Of a stretch of DNA of 41,607 nt, positions 15,697 to 23,832 are shown one piece after another. Source of the DNA: Chloroflexota bacterium (GTDB lineage Bacteria; Chloroflexota; Anaerolineae; UBA4142). Below the pieces are notes generated by a model. That model had not been told where the DNA came from. It did not search any database and saw nothing but the letters and a program-made list of their open reading frames with translations. The DNA is taken from NCBI GenBank assembly GCA_016223105.1, contig JACRPR010000089.1, positions 1 through 41,607 of the forward strand, written 5' to 3'. The position numbers were made by a program, and so were the translations under genes. Within the stretch, counting starts at the first letter, position 1. Every line of letters starts with the position of its first letter.

Positions 15697-16920
15697 ATGA
15701 ACAAATGCAAGCGATTGATTTTGCTCGGATTGATTTTTGGAATCGGCGCGATTTTTTTTGCGCCCCTGCGCGCAAATGCCGAACCGTTGCGCGATGCGCC
15801 GATCTACATTGTGCAGAGCGGCGATACGCTCGTTGCGATTGCCGCGCGCTTTAACACGACGGTCGCGATCCTCAAAAAATTAAACAACCTGGTCAATGAT
15901 GACTTGATCCAGGTTGGACAAAAACTAATTCTTCCGGCAACTGAAATTTCTTCTGCCGCGACGAACGCGATCGCGTACATCGTTCAACCCGGCGATACGC
16001 TTCAACGCATCGCCTTGCGCTACGGCACGACCCTGCGCGCGCTCCAGCAATTGAACGATCTCCCGAATCCGAATCTGCTCACGCCCGGTTTTGCGATTGC
16101 GATTCCGCGCGCGCCCGCGCTCGTGAAACCCGGTTTGCAGATTGACGCGCTCGACGCGCGGCAAGGCGGCACGACGGTGATTAAAATTGCGCGCCCGGAA
16201 CTGACGACCGTTACCGGCATCTTGAACGGCAGACCGCTCAAGTTTACGCGCGCCGGCGGTTACGCGTTCGCGTTGCTCGGCGCATCGCGTTGCGCGAAAA
16301 TCGGCGCACTGCCCTTGACGATTGTTACAAGCGATGCGCGCGGACAAGCCGCGACGGAAAACGTAACGATCAACATCACGACGACCGCGTATCTGGTCAA
16401 CGCGATTACTTTGCCACCGGCGGGCGTGAGTATTTTACAAGACAGCGCGCTGATTAAACGCGAGTCGGACGAACTCGTGTCCATCATCAACAAAGTTTCG
16501 CCGACGCGTTTGTGGCGCGGCGCGTTTCGTCAACCGGTTTACACCGCGATCACGGAAAATTTTGGCACGCGCCGTTCGTACAACGGTGGTCCCGTCGGCG
16601 CGTGCGGACACGAGGGCACCGATTTCAGTATGAAGTTGGGCGACCCGGTTTTCGCCGCCGCGCGCGGGCGCGTGGTTTTTTCTGCGTTGACTCAAGTGCG
16701 CGGCAACCTGGTTGTGATCGATCATGGTCTCGGCGTGTTCACCGGCTATTATCATTTGTCCGCGCTCACCGTTCAAGCCGGGCAAATGACCAATCCTGGC
16801 GATGTGATCGGCAAAGCCGGGAGTACCGGACTTTCGACCGGTCCGCATTTGCATTGGAGTATGTGGATCAACGGCGAGTACGTTGATCCGATGGAATGGA
16901 CGCGGCGCGTGATTCCGTAG
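15697..16920 (+). CDS. LysM-domain M23 metallopeptidase (cell-wall hydrolase)
   Basis: 407 residues with a signal peptide (1-28, cleavage near ANA-EP). Two LysM domains (about 37-80 and 94-138, each with 'YxVQxGDTLxxIAxR') bind peptidoglycan glycan. A beta-sandwich region spans 145-235. The C-terminal M23 (lysostaphin-like) domain has HEGTD (zinc ligands H305, D309) and the GPHLHW motif (H384, H386), so it looks active. It should cut peptide cross-bridges in the wall during growth or division. It is rightward and divergent from rel. Confidence 0.94.
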   Translation: MNKCKRLILLGLIFGIGAIFFAPLRANAEPLRDAPIYIVQSGDTLVAIAARFNTTVAILKKLNNLVNDDLIQVGQKLILPATEISSAATNAIAYIVQPGDTLQRIALRYGTTLRALQQLNDLPNPNLLTPGFAIAIPRAPALVKPGLQIDALDARQGGTTVIKIARPELTTVTGILNGRPLKFTRAGGYAFALLGASRCAKIGALPLTIVTSDARGQAATENVTINITTTAYLVNAITLPPAGVSILQDSALIKRESDELVSIINKVSPTRLWRGAFRQPVYTAITENFGTRRSYNGGPVGACGHEGTDFSMKLGDPVFAAARGRVVFSALTQVRGNLVVIDHGLGVFTGYYHLSALTVQAGQMTNPGDVIGKAGSTGLSTGPHLHWSMWINGEYVDPMEWTRRVIP

Positions 16921-16923
16921 TCG

Positions 16924-16984
16924 TCAGTGAACAGTCAACAGTCAACAGTTTACTGTTCACTGTTCACTGTTCACTGTTGACTGA
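16924..16984. repeat. Inverted repeat of AACAGTC/TGTTCACTGT units
   Basis: The left arm carries three AACAGT units and the right arm four complementary ACTGTT units, in 7-8-base steps. It lies between the M23 stop and the next gene and may act as a weak terminator. Confidence 0.65.
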
Positions 16985-16995
16985 ATGGAGAAGCA

Positions 16996-17481
16996 ATGGA
17001 ACTCAAAACCGTACGAATCGAAAATCCGGACAATCTAAATCTAATCCTGGGGCAATCGCATTTTGTCAAAACGGTCGAGGACATTCACGAGGCGTTGGTG
17101 AACGCGGTGCCGAACATCAAATTCGGCGTCGCGTTTTGCGAAGCGTCCGGGCATACGCTCGTGCGCGCGAGCGGCACCGATCCCGCACTCGTCGAACTCG
17201 CGAAGCAAAACGCGTTCGCGTTGAGTGCGGGTCATTCGTTCATCGTGTTTCTCGGCGCGGGATTTTTTCCGATCAATGTTTTGCGCGCGATCAAAAACGT
17301 CCCGGAGGTCGTCAACATTTTTTGTGCGACCGCGAACCCGGTCGAGGTGATCCTCGCGGAGACGGAACAAGGACGCGGCATTCTCGGTGTGATTGACGGC
17401 GCGAAATCCAAAGGCATCGAGGACGAACAAGGAGTCCAATGGCGCAAGGATTTGTTGAGAAAGTTCGGGTACAAACTCTAG
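16996..17481 (+). CDS. Adenosine-specific kinase family protein
   Basis: 161 residues, the usual length of the Adenosine_kin family (PF04008, formerly DUF355), known mainly from archaea and thermophiles. Conserved stretches are '[20 protein letters not shown]' (18-37), '[15 protein letters not shown]' (43-57), '[18 protein letters not shown]' and the C-terminal '[16 protein letters not shown]'. It is probably cytosolic; adenosine phosphorylation or adenosine binding is the reported role. GGAG at 16987-16990 is a good ribosome binding site. The 3' end overlaps the next gene by 43 bases. Confidence 0.9.
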   Translation: MELKTVRIENPDNLNLILGQSHFVKTVEDIHEALVNAVPNIKFGVAFCEASGHTLVRASGTDPALVELAKQNAFALSAGHSFIVFLGAGFFPINVLRAIKNVPEVVNIFCATANPVEVILAETEQGRGILGVIDGAKSKGIEDEQGVQWRKDLLRKFGYKL

Positions 17482-18260
17482 CGCGTCCCGCGCGCGTGAT
17501 CGCGCTCAGCGCGTTCGCGGTGTACACGCTCGGCATCGCGTACACGATTCTCTGTCACGTTTTGCGCGTGCCGCCGCCGCATTGGCTCGTGCAATTCGAC
17601 ACGTTCGCGTTTTTCGCGTTCGCACTCGCGCACGCGACCGAGCAGTTGGGTGCGCGCGCGACGTTCGTTTTTCTCGCGCTCACGTTCGCGATCAGTTTCG
17701 CGTTCGAGACGGTCGGCGTGTTGACCGGCGCGATTTACGGCGCGTACTATTACACGCATCGGCTCGGTTTGAAATTGGGCGTCGTGCCGATCATTATTCC
17801 GCTCGCGTGGTTTATGATGATGTACGCGTCGTACACCGTTGTCGCGATCATCGCGAGTGGCACGCGCCGCGTGTCGAGTGCGTGGCTCGCGTTGCTCGGC
17901 GCGCTCGCGATGACCGCGTGGGACTTGGGGATGGATCCGCAAATGGCGGCGGCGCAAATGTGGGTGTGGGTGGATGGCGGCGCGTACTTTGGTGTGCCGA
18001 TCCAAAATTTCATCGGCTGGGTCGCGACAACGTTTTGCATCTTTTGGTTGTTTCAAATTTTCGCGCAACGGCAATCGCCGCGCGAATTAAAATTCGATAA
18101 CGCGTTCGCATTGTTGCCGGTCGCGGCATACGCGATTCAAGGCGCGAGCACGGTCGCGATTGGAGTGATGAACAATCAACCGGAACCATCGCTCGTCGCG
18201 TTTTTCGCGATGGGTGCGTTTCTGTTCAGCGCGATCACGCGCGTCCTCGCGACGCGATAA
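17439..18260 (+). CDS. CruF-like carotenoid biosynthesis membrane protein
   Basis: 273 residues, about seven membrane helices. Conserved '[22 protein letters not shown]' (about 89-110), '[12 protein letters not shown]', '[10 protein letters not shown]' and '[19 protein letters not shown]' are the signature of the DUF422/CruF carotenoid 1,2-hydratase (bisanhydrobacterioruberin hydratase) family. It should hydrate the end of an acyclic carotenoid in the membrane. No other carotenoid gene is in the window. The start ATG lies inside the upstream gene (43-base overlap), which implies translational coupling. A bidirectional terminator follows. Confidence 0.85.
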   Translation: MAQGFVEKVRVQTLARPARVIALSAFAVYTLGIAYTILCHVLRVPPPHWLVQFDTFAFFAFALAHATEQLGARATFVFLALTFAISFAFETVGVLTGAIYGAYYYTHRLGLKLGVVPIIIPLAWFMMMYASYTVVAIIASGTRRVSSAWLALLGALAMTAWDLGMDPQMAAAQMWVWVDGGAYFGVPIQNFIGWVATTFCIFWLFQIFAQRQSPRELKFDNAFALLPVAAYAIQGASTVAIGVMNNQPEPSLVAFFAMGAFLFSAITRVLATR

Positions 18261-18303
18261 ACGAATGAAGGAACGGCGTCCGTCGGCTACACGCGAACAA
18301 AAA

Positions 18304-18337
18304 AACAGCCGCTTGAATTTAAGCGGCTGTTTTTTTG
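18304..18337. terminator. Bidirectional terminator between the CruF-like gene and ssb
   Basis: AACAGCCGCTT (18304-18314) and AAGCGGCTGTT (18321-18331) flank a 6-base loop, with a T run on the right and an A run on the left. It serves both convergent genes. Confidence 0.9.
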
Positions 18338-18347
18338 TGTGCTTTTG

Positions 18348-18767
18348 TTAGAACGGCAAGTCTTCGCCGGTCGGCGGTTCTTCGACGGCGGTTACGCCAG
18401 GTGCGGCGGCCGGTGCGCCTTCGCGTTTGCTTCCCAGGAATCGAACTGATTCTGCAAACACCTCGAACGAAGCGCGTGGCTTGCCTTCTTTGTCGGTCCA
18501 AACACGCGGGCTACCATTTTCGTCGGCTTGCAATCTACCCTCGACCAGGACTTGACGTCCTTTGGTCAAGTACTGATTGCATGCCTCGGCTTGTTTGCCG
18601 AACACATTTACGCGAAACCACGCGGTTTCCTCTTTTTGTTGTCCGTCGGCAGTCGTGTACTTGCGACTTGTTGCGACGGACAATTTAGTTACTGGCGTGC
18701 CTTGCGGGGTGTACCGCATCTCTGGGTCATTGCCCAGATTCCCGACCAGAACTAATTTTTGATACAT
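18348..18767 (-). CDS. ssb: Single-stranded DNA-binding protein
   Basis: 139 residues. The N-terminal OB fold starts 'MYQKLVLVGNLGNDPEMRYTPQGTPVTKLSVATSRKY' and contains 'TAWFRVNVFGKQAE'. A Pro/Ala-rich linker is followed by the acidic tip GEDLPF, the partner-binding tail. It protects single-stranded DNA and recruits repair and replication proteins. A good ribosome binding site (GAAGGAGG) lies just before the ATG. No rpsF or rpsR neighbours are present, so it is monocistronic here. Confidence 0.97.
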   Translation of the reverse strand: MYQKLVLVGNLGNDPEMRYTPQGTPVTKLSVATSRKYTTADGQQKEETAWFRVNVFGKQAEACNQYLTKGRQVLVEGRLQADENGSPRVWTDKEGKPRASFEVFAESVRFLGSKREGAPAAAPGVTAVEEPPTGEDLPF

Positions 18768-18825
18768 TTTTTCCTCCTTCGGAATGTGAACTACTGACCG
18801 GGGTCAACGTGCTTTATTGAACGTG

Positions 18826-18854
18826 AGTATACCACACATTTGTTCTATCTGCAA
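18826..18854 (-). promoter_or_regulatory. ssb promoter
   Basis: On the minus strand TTGCAG (18854-18849), 17 bases and TATACT (18831-18826). The leader of about 50 bases carries the ribosome binding site. Confidence 0.55.
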
Positions 18855-18924
18855 ATTTAATCGCGACGCGAATTTTTTTATGGGATTTTGCAAGCCGCGA
18901 CTCGCAAGCAAATGTGCAAATGAT

Positions 18925-18953
18925 TTGTCTCGATTTTCCGTTTGTGCTACAAT
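18925..18953 (+). promoter_or_regulatory. Promoter of the LolA/LprG-like lipoprotein gene
   Basis: TTGTCT (18925-18930), 17 bases and TACAAT (18948-18953). The leader then has a GC-rich hairpin (CGCGCGAG...GCGCGCGG, about 18969-18993) and AGGAGG at 19005-19010. Confidence 0.6.
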
Positions 18954-19020
18954 ACCCGCCGTTCGTCTCCCGCGCGAGTGCAAGGCGCGCGGGAGAATGT
19001 TTTCAGGAGGATTCAACTCG

Positions 19021-19782
19021 ATGATTTTCAAGTCCATTTCATTTCTCACGCTCGCGCTGATCGCGATCGGTGTGAGCGCGTGCGGATCGCCGACCGCGCC
19101 GGTGGCAACGACCGCGCCAATTCCGCCGACCCAGGTTCCGCCAATAGCACAGCCAACGCTTCCACCGGCAACCGCGATCCCAACCGTAACGTTTACTCCA
19201 ACGTTGACGCGCGTTCCGCCAACCGCGACGACAACCCCGACGCGCACGCTCACGCCAACGCCGAATCCAAAAACCACATTGCTCAACACGCTCAACGCGG
19301 CGATTCCATCCGTCAAAACGTATCGGGTGCGCGTCGTCGAAGAAGGACGTTTTATCGGCGTGGTTTTGCCGGATCGTTTTCAGGAACTCGAAAATGATTT
19401 TTTGATGAAGATCGGTCCCACGTTGTATCGCTATGATTTCGCCGGCACATTGCAGACATTCAATATGGCAACGCCGTTTTTTGATCGGACGAATTTGCTG
19501 TGGTGGCGCGATCGGCTCAACCAGGTTACGCAAGTTACCACACTGCCGCCGACGACGATTGATAAAGTGCCGTGTGTTGGCTTTGCCACGAATTTTGTGG
19601 TAACGCAAATCATTCCACCCAAAACTCCCGGACCCACGCCGCAAACGACACAGATCAATCAGCCGGTCAAAGTTTGGTTGGCGAGCGATGGCTTGCCGCG
19701 CCGCGTCGAAATGGGCGCGCCCACGCCGTTGACGATCAATTTTATGGATTACAACGAAGCGTTCGAAATCAACCCGCCGTAG
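19021..19782 (+). CDS. LolA/LprG-like lipoprotein
   Basis: 253 residues. The start at 19021 follows AGGAGG by ten bases; upstream in-frame codons were rejected. The signal peptide ends in the lipobox VSAC with lipidated C21. A Pro/Thr linker (22-80, 'PTATTTPTRTLTPTPNP') is followed by a beta-rich domain (about 83-253) with 'YRVRVVEEG...VVLPDRFQELEND' and 'IGPTLYRYD', like the lipid-carrier or mannolipid-binding LolA/LprAFG fold. It is anchored on the outer face of the membrane. Its role could be lipid transfer; the assignment rests on pattern only. The subtilase-like gene follows after 39 bases with its own ribosome binding site. Confidence 0.8.
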   Translation: MIFKSISFLTLALIAIGVSACGSPTAPVATTAPIPPTQVPPIAQPTLPPATAIPTVTFTPTLTRVPPTATTTPTRTLTPTPNPKTTLLNTLNAAIPSVKTYRVRVVEEGRFIGVVLPDRFQELENDFLMKIGPTLYRYDFAGTLQTFNMATPFFDRTNLLWWRDRLNQVTQVTTLPPTTIDKVPCVGFATNFVVTQIIPPKTPGPTPQTTQINQPVKVWLASDGLPRRVEMGAPTPLTINFMDYNEAFEINPP

Positions 19783-19821
19783 AACAAGTTGCCAACTTGT
19801 TCCACATCTTCAAGGAGGCAT

Positions 19822-22323
19822 ATGCCAAATCCAAACAAGATTCACCCTGGTCTCGCTGAACAATTACGCGCGCGCGCGCTGACTGCCGGCGCGCAAACAT
19901 TTCCGGTGATCGTCAAGTATCGCGCCGGCGCAAGTATGTCTGCCGCGATGACCGTGCCGGGTCTCTCCGCACCGCGTCGCCAATTTCGTTTGATTCCCGC
20001 GAGCGCGTTCGACGCGACCCAGGATGCGATCAACACATTGAGTGATCGCGATGATGTCGCAATGATTTGGCACGATGGCATCGCGCACGCGATTCTCAAC
20101 GCGTCGGTGCCGCTGATCAATGCGCCGCAACTTTGGCAAAACAATCTCACCGGTATGGGCATTCGCGTCGCGGTCGTGGACACCGGGATTGATCCGAATC
20201 ATCCCGACCTGGTCAATCGCGTCGCGGCAATTGCCGATTTTACCGGCGAAGGCGAGGGTGATGGGCATGGACACGGCACGCACGTTGCCGGGACGATTGG
20301 CGGAAACGGCGCGGCAAGCGGCGGATTGTACAAAGGCGTCGCGCCCGAGTGCGCGCTCTACGCCGCTAAGGTTTTGAATTCGCAAGGATCGGGTAGTTTC
20401 AGTTCGGTCGTTGCCGGGATCGAGTGGGCGGTTCAACAAAATGTGCATGTGATGAATTTGTCGTTGGGCGCGGACGGTTCGTGTGATGGCACGGACGCGA
20501 TGTCCGAAGCATGCGATGCCGCAGTCGCGGCGGGTGTCATCGTTTGTGTCGCCGCGGGCAATGCAGGACCCGGCGCGTACACGGTCGGCTCGCCGGGATG
20601 GCAAAATATCAAAGACTGGTTAATGAACGCGGCGAAAAACCTGGGTTACGATCCGAACACGCAAGGACGCGGCCGCGCGGATGTGTTCGCCGCGTATAAA
20701 CTCGGTTTGATTTCGATCACCAGCGTCAACCTGGAACCCGCGTCGCTCGGCTCGAATAAATTACTCAACGTGAGCATCACGGTTCGCAACAACAGCAACA
20801 CGGCGCTTGTGACGCAAGGTCCAGAACCTGGTTTCATTTACGAGGAAGGCGATACATTTGTCTCGCGTGGATTCGCGGATCAAAAAGGCGCGTTCCGCGT
20901 CGCGCTTGATTTCGATGGACGCACGGGGCTCGATCATCCGTACCGCTGGGGCTTGGGCGCGCCACTGCAACCCGGCGAAACGCGCACAATCACCGGCGCG
21001 ATTCGGCTCACGAGTGTTGGCGCGCGTAATTACTGGGGCGCGCTCGTCGAAGAACAAACGGTGTGGGTGCAAGATCGCGTTGGGGTGCAACTCATCACCG
21101 TTACGCCGGCGATTTCGCTTCTCAGCGCGACGTTCGCGCCGGCAACCGTCGAAGCCGGACAATTGTTGAGCGTGTTCATCACGATTCGCAACGATGGCGA
21201 TGCGCCGGTGCCGACCCAAGGTCCCGATCCGAATTTCGCGTACGAAGAAGGCGACACATTTTACACGCGCGGTTTCCCGGATGTCGCGGGCAGTTATCGC
21301 GTCGCGGTAGATTTTGATGGACGATCCGGCGTGGATCATCCGTATCGTTGGGGCTTGGGCGCGCCGCTTCAACCCGGCGAAACGCGCACGATCACCGGCA
21401 CGATCCGAGTCAAAACAACCGGCGCAAAAAGTTATTGGGCGGGTTTGGTGCAAGAACAAAAAGCGTGGATTCAAGATCGCATTGGCGTGACCGGGATCAC
21501 GGTCACCGCGCCGAAACCCGGACCGCGCATCACAAACGTCGCGCTCGCGCCGGCATTGTTGAGCGTGGGCAATTATCTCACGGTCAGCATTACGGTGATG
21601 AACGATTCGAGCAGTGTGCTGGAAACGCAAGGACCCGAACCTGGTTTTATTTACGAAGAAGGCGATACGTTCGACGCGCGCGGCTTTGCGGCGCAAAGTG
21701 GCAAGCATCGCGTCGGCATTGATTTCGATGGACGCGTCGGACTCGATCACCCGTATCGGTGGGGATTCGGCACGCCGATGCAACCGGGCGAAACGCGCGT
21801 GATCTCCGGCGCGATTCACATGCGGAACGCGCAAACGCAAAATTACTGGGCGGGCTTGGTGCGCGAGTACGTCGCGTGGATTCAAGATCGCCAGGGCGCG
21901 CAGTTGATTGATGTCAAGCCGGGCATCACGATCACGGCGATTACTTTTTCGCCGACGACTGTTGGCGCGGGGCAGTTGCTGAATGTGAGCATCACGATTC
22001 GCAATGATAGCGCCGCGACATTGGCGACGCAAGGACCCGAACCAGGATTCGTGTACGCCGAAGGCGATACGTTCGCGAGTCGCGGTTTTCCGGCGGCGGC
22101 GGGCAACTATCGCGTCGGGATTGATTTCGACAATCGCACCGGCGTAGATCATCCGTATCGCTGGGGATTCGGAACGCCGATGCAACCCGGCGAAACGCGC
22201 ACGATCACCGGCGCGATTCGATTGCAAAACGCGCAAACCCAAAATTACTGGGCGGGCTTGGTGCAAGAATTTATCGCGTGGCTTCAGGATCGGCAAGGCA
22301 CGCAACAAATCACGGTGCAGTAA
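19822..22323 (+). CDS. Subtilase-fold (S8) protein lacking the catalytic Ser segment, with four C-terminal repeat domains
   Basis: 833 residues from the ATG at 19822, after AAGGAGG (19812-19818). There is no classical signal peptide. Residues about 26-95 look like an I9-type propeptide. The S8 core has D120 (VAVVDTG), H154 (GHGTHVAG) and the oxyanion N247 (AAGNAGP). At SPG259-W260 the sequence jumps directly to the last helix ('WQNIKDWLMNAAKNLG...QGRGRADV'), so the GTSMA(x)PH segment with the catalytic Ser, roughly 100 or more residues, is missing. Four tandem copies of an approximately 133-residue domain follow (about 299-431, 432-565, 566-699, 700-833), each with 'TQGPxPxFxYxEGDTF', 'DHPYRWG', 'QPGETR' and 'YWAGLVxE'. 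It should be proteolytically inactive as written. It may be a binding pseudoenzyme, a real deletion or an assembly collapse. Confidence 0.85.
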   Translation: MPNPNKIHPGLAEQLRARALTAGAQTFPVIVKYRAGASMSAAMTVPGLSAPRRQFRLIPASAFDATQDAINTLSDRDDVAMIWHDGIAHAILNASVPLINAPQLWQNNLTGMGIRVAVVDTGIDPNHPDLVNRVAAIADFTGEGEGDGHGHGTHVAGTIGGNGAASGGLYKGVAPECALYAAKVLNSQGSGSFSSVVAGIEWAVQQNVHVMNLSLGADGSCDGTDAMSEACDAAVAAGVIVCVAAGNAGPGAYTVGSPGWQNIKDWLMNAAKNLGYDPNTQGRGRADVFAAYKLGLISITSVNLEPASLGSNKLLNVSITVRNNSNTALVTQGPEPGFIYEEGDTFVSRGFADQKGAFRVALDFDGRTGLDHPYRWGLGAPLQPGETRTITGAIRLTSVGARNYWGALVEEQTVWVQDRVGVQLITVTPAISLLSATFAPATVEAGQLLSVFITIRNDGDAPVPTQGPDPNFAYEEGDTFYTRGFPDVAGSYRVAVDFDGRSGVDHPYRWGLGAPLQPGETRTITGTIRVKTTGAKSYWAGLVQEQKAWIQDRIGVTGITVTAPKPGPRITNVALAPALLSVGNYLTVSITVMNDSSSVLETQGPEPGFIYEEGDTFDARGFAAQSGKHRVGIDFDGRVGLDHPYRWGFGTPMQPGETRVISGAIHMRNAQTQNYWAGLVREYVAWIQDRQGAQLIDVKPGITITAITFSPTTVGAGQLLNVSITIRNDSAATLATQGPEPGFVYAEGDTFASRGFPAAAGNYRVGIDFDNRTGVDHPYRWGFGTPMQPGETRTITGAIRLQNAQTQNYWAGLVQEFIAWLQDRQGTQQITVQ

Positions 22324-22402
22324 TTGGGAATTGGAAGTTGGAATCTGGAAGTTGGAATCGCGCGATTCCAACTTCCAGATTCCAACTTCCAATTCCCAAT
22401 TA
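22321..22402. repeat. 82-bp perfect palindrome upstream of infC
   Basis: Arms of 41 bases (22321-22361 and 22362-22402) are exact complements with no loop. The units are TTGGAAGTTGGAATC. It begins in the stop codon of the subtilase-like gene and ends about 58 bases before the infC start. Relatives lie at 11087-11185 and 33081-33157. It could act as a terminator between the two genes. Confidence 0.9.
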
Positions 22403-22459
22403 CGCGCGTCATTTCTTGTGCTATATTTGCGCCAACTTTTCAAGAGAGGGGCGACACTA

Positions 22460-23065
22460 ATCAGCGACAAGGATTTCCGAATTAACCGACAGATTCGCGC
22501 GAAAGAGGTGCGGGTCATTGACGATGCCGGCAAGCAAGCCGGCGTGATGCAGACGTATGAGGCATTGCGCCTCGCGCAAGATCGTGACCTTGACCTGGTT
22601 GAAGTCGCGCCGAACGCGCAACCACCGGTCTGCCGCATTATTGATTTTGGCAAGTTTATGTACGAGCGCACGAAAAAAGAGCGCGAAGCCAAAAAAGGTC
22701 AAAAGCAGATCGAGATCAAAGAATTACGCATCCGCCCCAAATCGAATTGGTATCATACCGGGTTCAAGCTTAAGCGGGTGCGCGAATTTCTGAAAGACGG
22801 AAGCAAGATTCGAGTGCGCGTGGTCTTTCGCGCGCGTGAAGTGTCGCATCTGGGCATCGGGCGCGAAATTCTCGAAAAGGTCGCGGTGGAACTCGCGGAT
22901 GCCGCGAGCATCGAGCAAGCCCCGATGATGGACGGCAAAAGCATGATGATGTTGCTTGTGCCGGGCCCAATGAAAGGCGGACCCGATGCGGCGCGCGCGA
23001 TTGTCAAGGGCGCGCGGGTCGCCTTTGTTCCGCCTGGCGAAGCAGTGCCACCTCCTGCCGCCTAA
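22460..23065 (+). CDS. infC: Translation initiation factor IF-3, ATC start
   Basis: 201 residues. The N-terminal domain starts 'ISDKDFRINRQIRAKEVRVIDDAGKQAG', followed by 'LDLVEVAPNAQPPVCRIIDFGKFMYE' (IF-3 signature). The C-terminal domain has 'KELRIRPKSNWYHTGFKLKRVREFL' and 'APMMDGKSMMMLLVPG'. No ATG, GTG or TTG lies in a sensible place. I chose ATC at 22460 because AGAGAGGGG (22443-22451) is well spaced and homologues start at this point with a rare AUU-type codon, which IF-3 uses to repress itself. IF-3 binds the 30S subunit and checks initiator tRNA. A weak -10, TATATT (22422-22427), lies upstream. Confidence 0.93.
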   Translation: MSDKDFRINRQIRAKEVRVIDDAGKQAGVMQTYEALRLAQDRDLDLVEVAPNAQPPVCRIIDFGKFMYERTKKEREAKKGQKQIEIKELRIRPKSNWYHTGFKLKRVREFLKDGSKIRVRVVFRAREVSHLGIGREILEKVAVELADAASIEQAPMMDGKSMMMLLVPGPMKGGPDAARAIVKGARVAFVPPGEAVPPPAA

Positions 23066-23107
23066 CCGATTCCGGGAAGGCGGTATTTTTACGCCAATGG
23101 AGCGGGA

Positions 23108-23527
23108 ATGAATTGGCATGAACTTTCGGCAACGTCGCACTATCAAACTGCCGTCGCGATAGAAAACGAACTTGCCCAAGGACATATCCAGGACGCGCGC
23201 GATGGTATCGAGGAATTGGTTGAAGCATTGGGACGCGCAGACCGACGAGCATTACGCAGTCAATTGTTGCGGTTAATGGCTCACATTCTCAAATGGAAAA
23301 ATCAACCGAACCTGCGGAGCCGGAGTTGGGTCGTCACGATCGCCAGCGCGCGATTAGAGATCGAAGAAATTTTAGAGGACGAACCAGGGCTTAAAGCGGA
23401 ACTCGCAGAGCTGGTGAAAAAATTGGGCGCGGGCGCCGCGCACATCGCGAAAAAAGAAATGGGTCAATCACCTGCCAACGCGCAATTATCCTGGCAGGAA
23501 ATTTTTGAAGACGAATACGATTTATAA
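23108..23527 (+). CDS. DUF29 family protein
   Basis: 139 residues. The central motif 'RSQLLRLMAHILKWKNQPNLRSRSWVVTIASARLEIEEIL' is the DUF29 signature (helical, W-K-x-QP...RSxSW). Function is unknown; from memory the family is common in cyanobacteria and proteobacteria, sometimes near mobile DNA. It is unusual here because it splits infC from rpmI, which normally adjoin. The gene starts 42 bases after infC and ends 15 bases before rpmI, so it is probably co-transcribed. Confidence 0.85.
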   Translation: MNWHELSATSHYQTAVAIENELAQGHIQDARDGIEELVEALGRADRRALRSQLLRLMAHILKWKNQPNLRSRSWVVTIASARLEIEEILEDEPGLKAELAELVKKLGAGAAHIAKKEMGQSPANAQLSWQEIFEDEYDL

Positions 23528-23542
23528 TTTAGAGAGGATCCC

Positions 23543-23752
23543 GTGCCAAAACTAAAAACCCACAAGGCCACATCCAAGCGATTCAAGATTACCGCGACCG
23601 GCAAAGTGATGCGGACGCATATCGGCAAATCGCACTTGCGCCGCCGCAAATCTAAACGCGCCAAACGCTCGTTCGACCGCCGCGTCGAAGTCACCAGCTC
23701 CCCGCGCGCGAAAAAGATCAAACACCTCGCGCCCACGCTGGGTCAGAAATAA
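23543..23752 (+). CDS. rpmI: 50S ribosomal protein L35
   Basis: 69 residues, GTG start at 23543 after AGAGAGGA. 'MPKLKTHKATSKRFKITATGKVMR' and 'RRRKSKRAKRS' are the L35 signature. It is a small basic subunit protein in the infC-rpmI-rplT operon, where rplT product L20 usually represses expression; no L20 leader could be assigned here. Confidence 0.97.
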   Translation: MPKLKTHKATSKRFKITATGKVMRTHIGKSHLRRRKSKRAKRSFDRRVEVTSSPRAKKIKHLAPTLGQK

Positions 23753-23753
23753 T

Positions 23754-23820
23754 TTCAAATTTCAGATTGCGGATTTCAGATTTTTCCAATTTGCAATCTG
23801 AAATTTGAAATCTGCAATCA
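23754..23820. repeat. TTTCAAATTTCAGATTGC-family inverted repeat between rpmI and rplT
   Basis: The left arm reads TTTCAAATTTCAGATTGC and the right arm is its imperfect complement (AATCTGAAATTTGAAATC), with a T-rich centre. It separates two genes that are normally adjacent; the ribosome binding site AAGGAG follows. Confidence 0.7.
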
Positions 23821-23832
23821 AGGAGTTTTCCG

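Noticed and set aside
20761..22692. A 643-codon open frame on the minus strand
   Set aside because: It is the exact antisense of the four repeat domains of the subtilase-like protein. Its length comes from the repeated, GC-rich coding sequence, and its product is Arg-rich and low-complexity.
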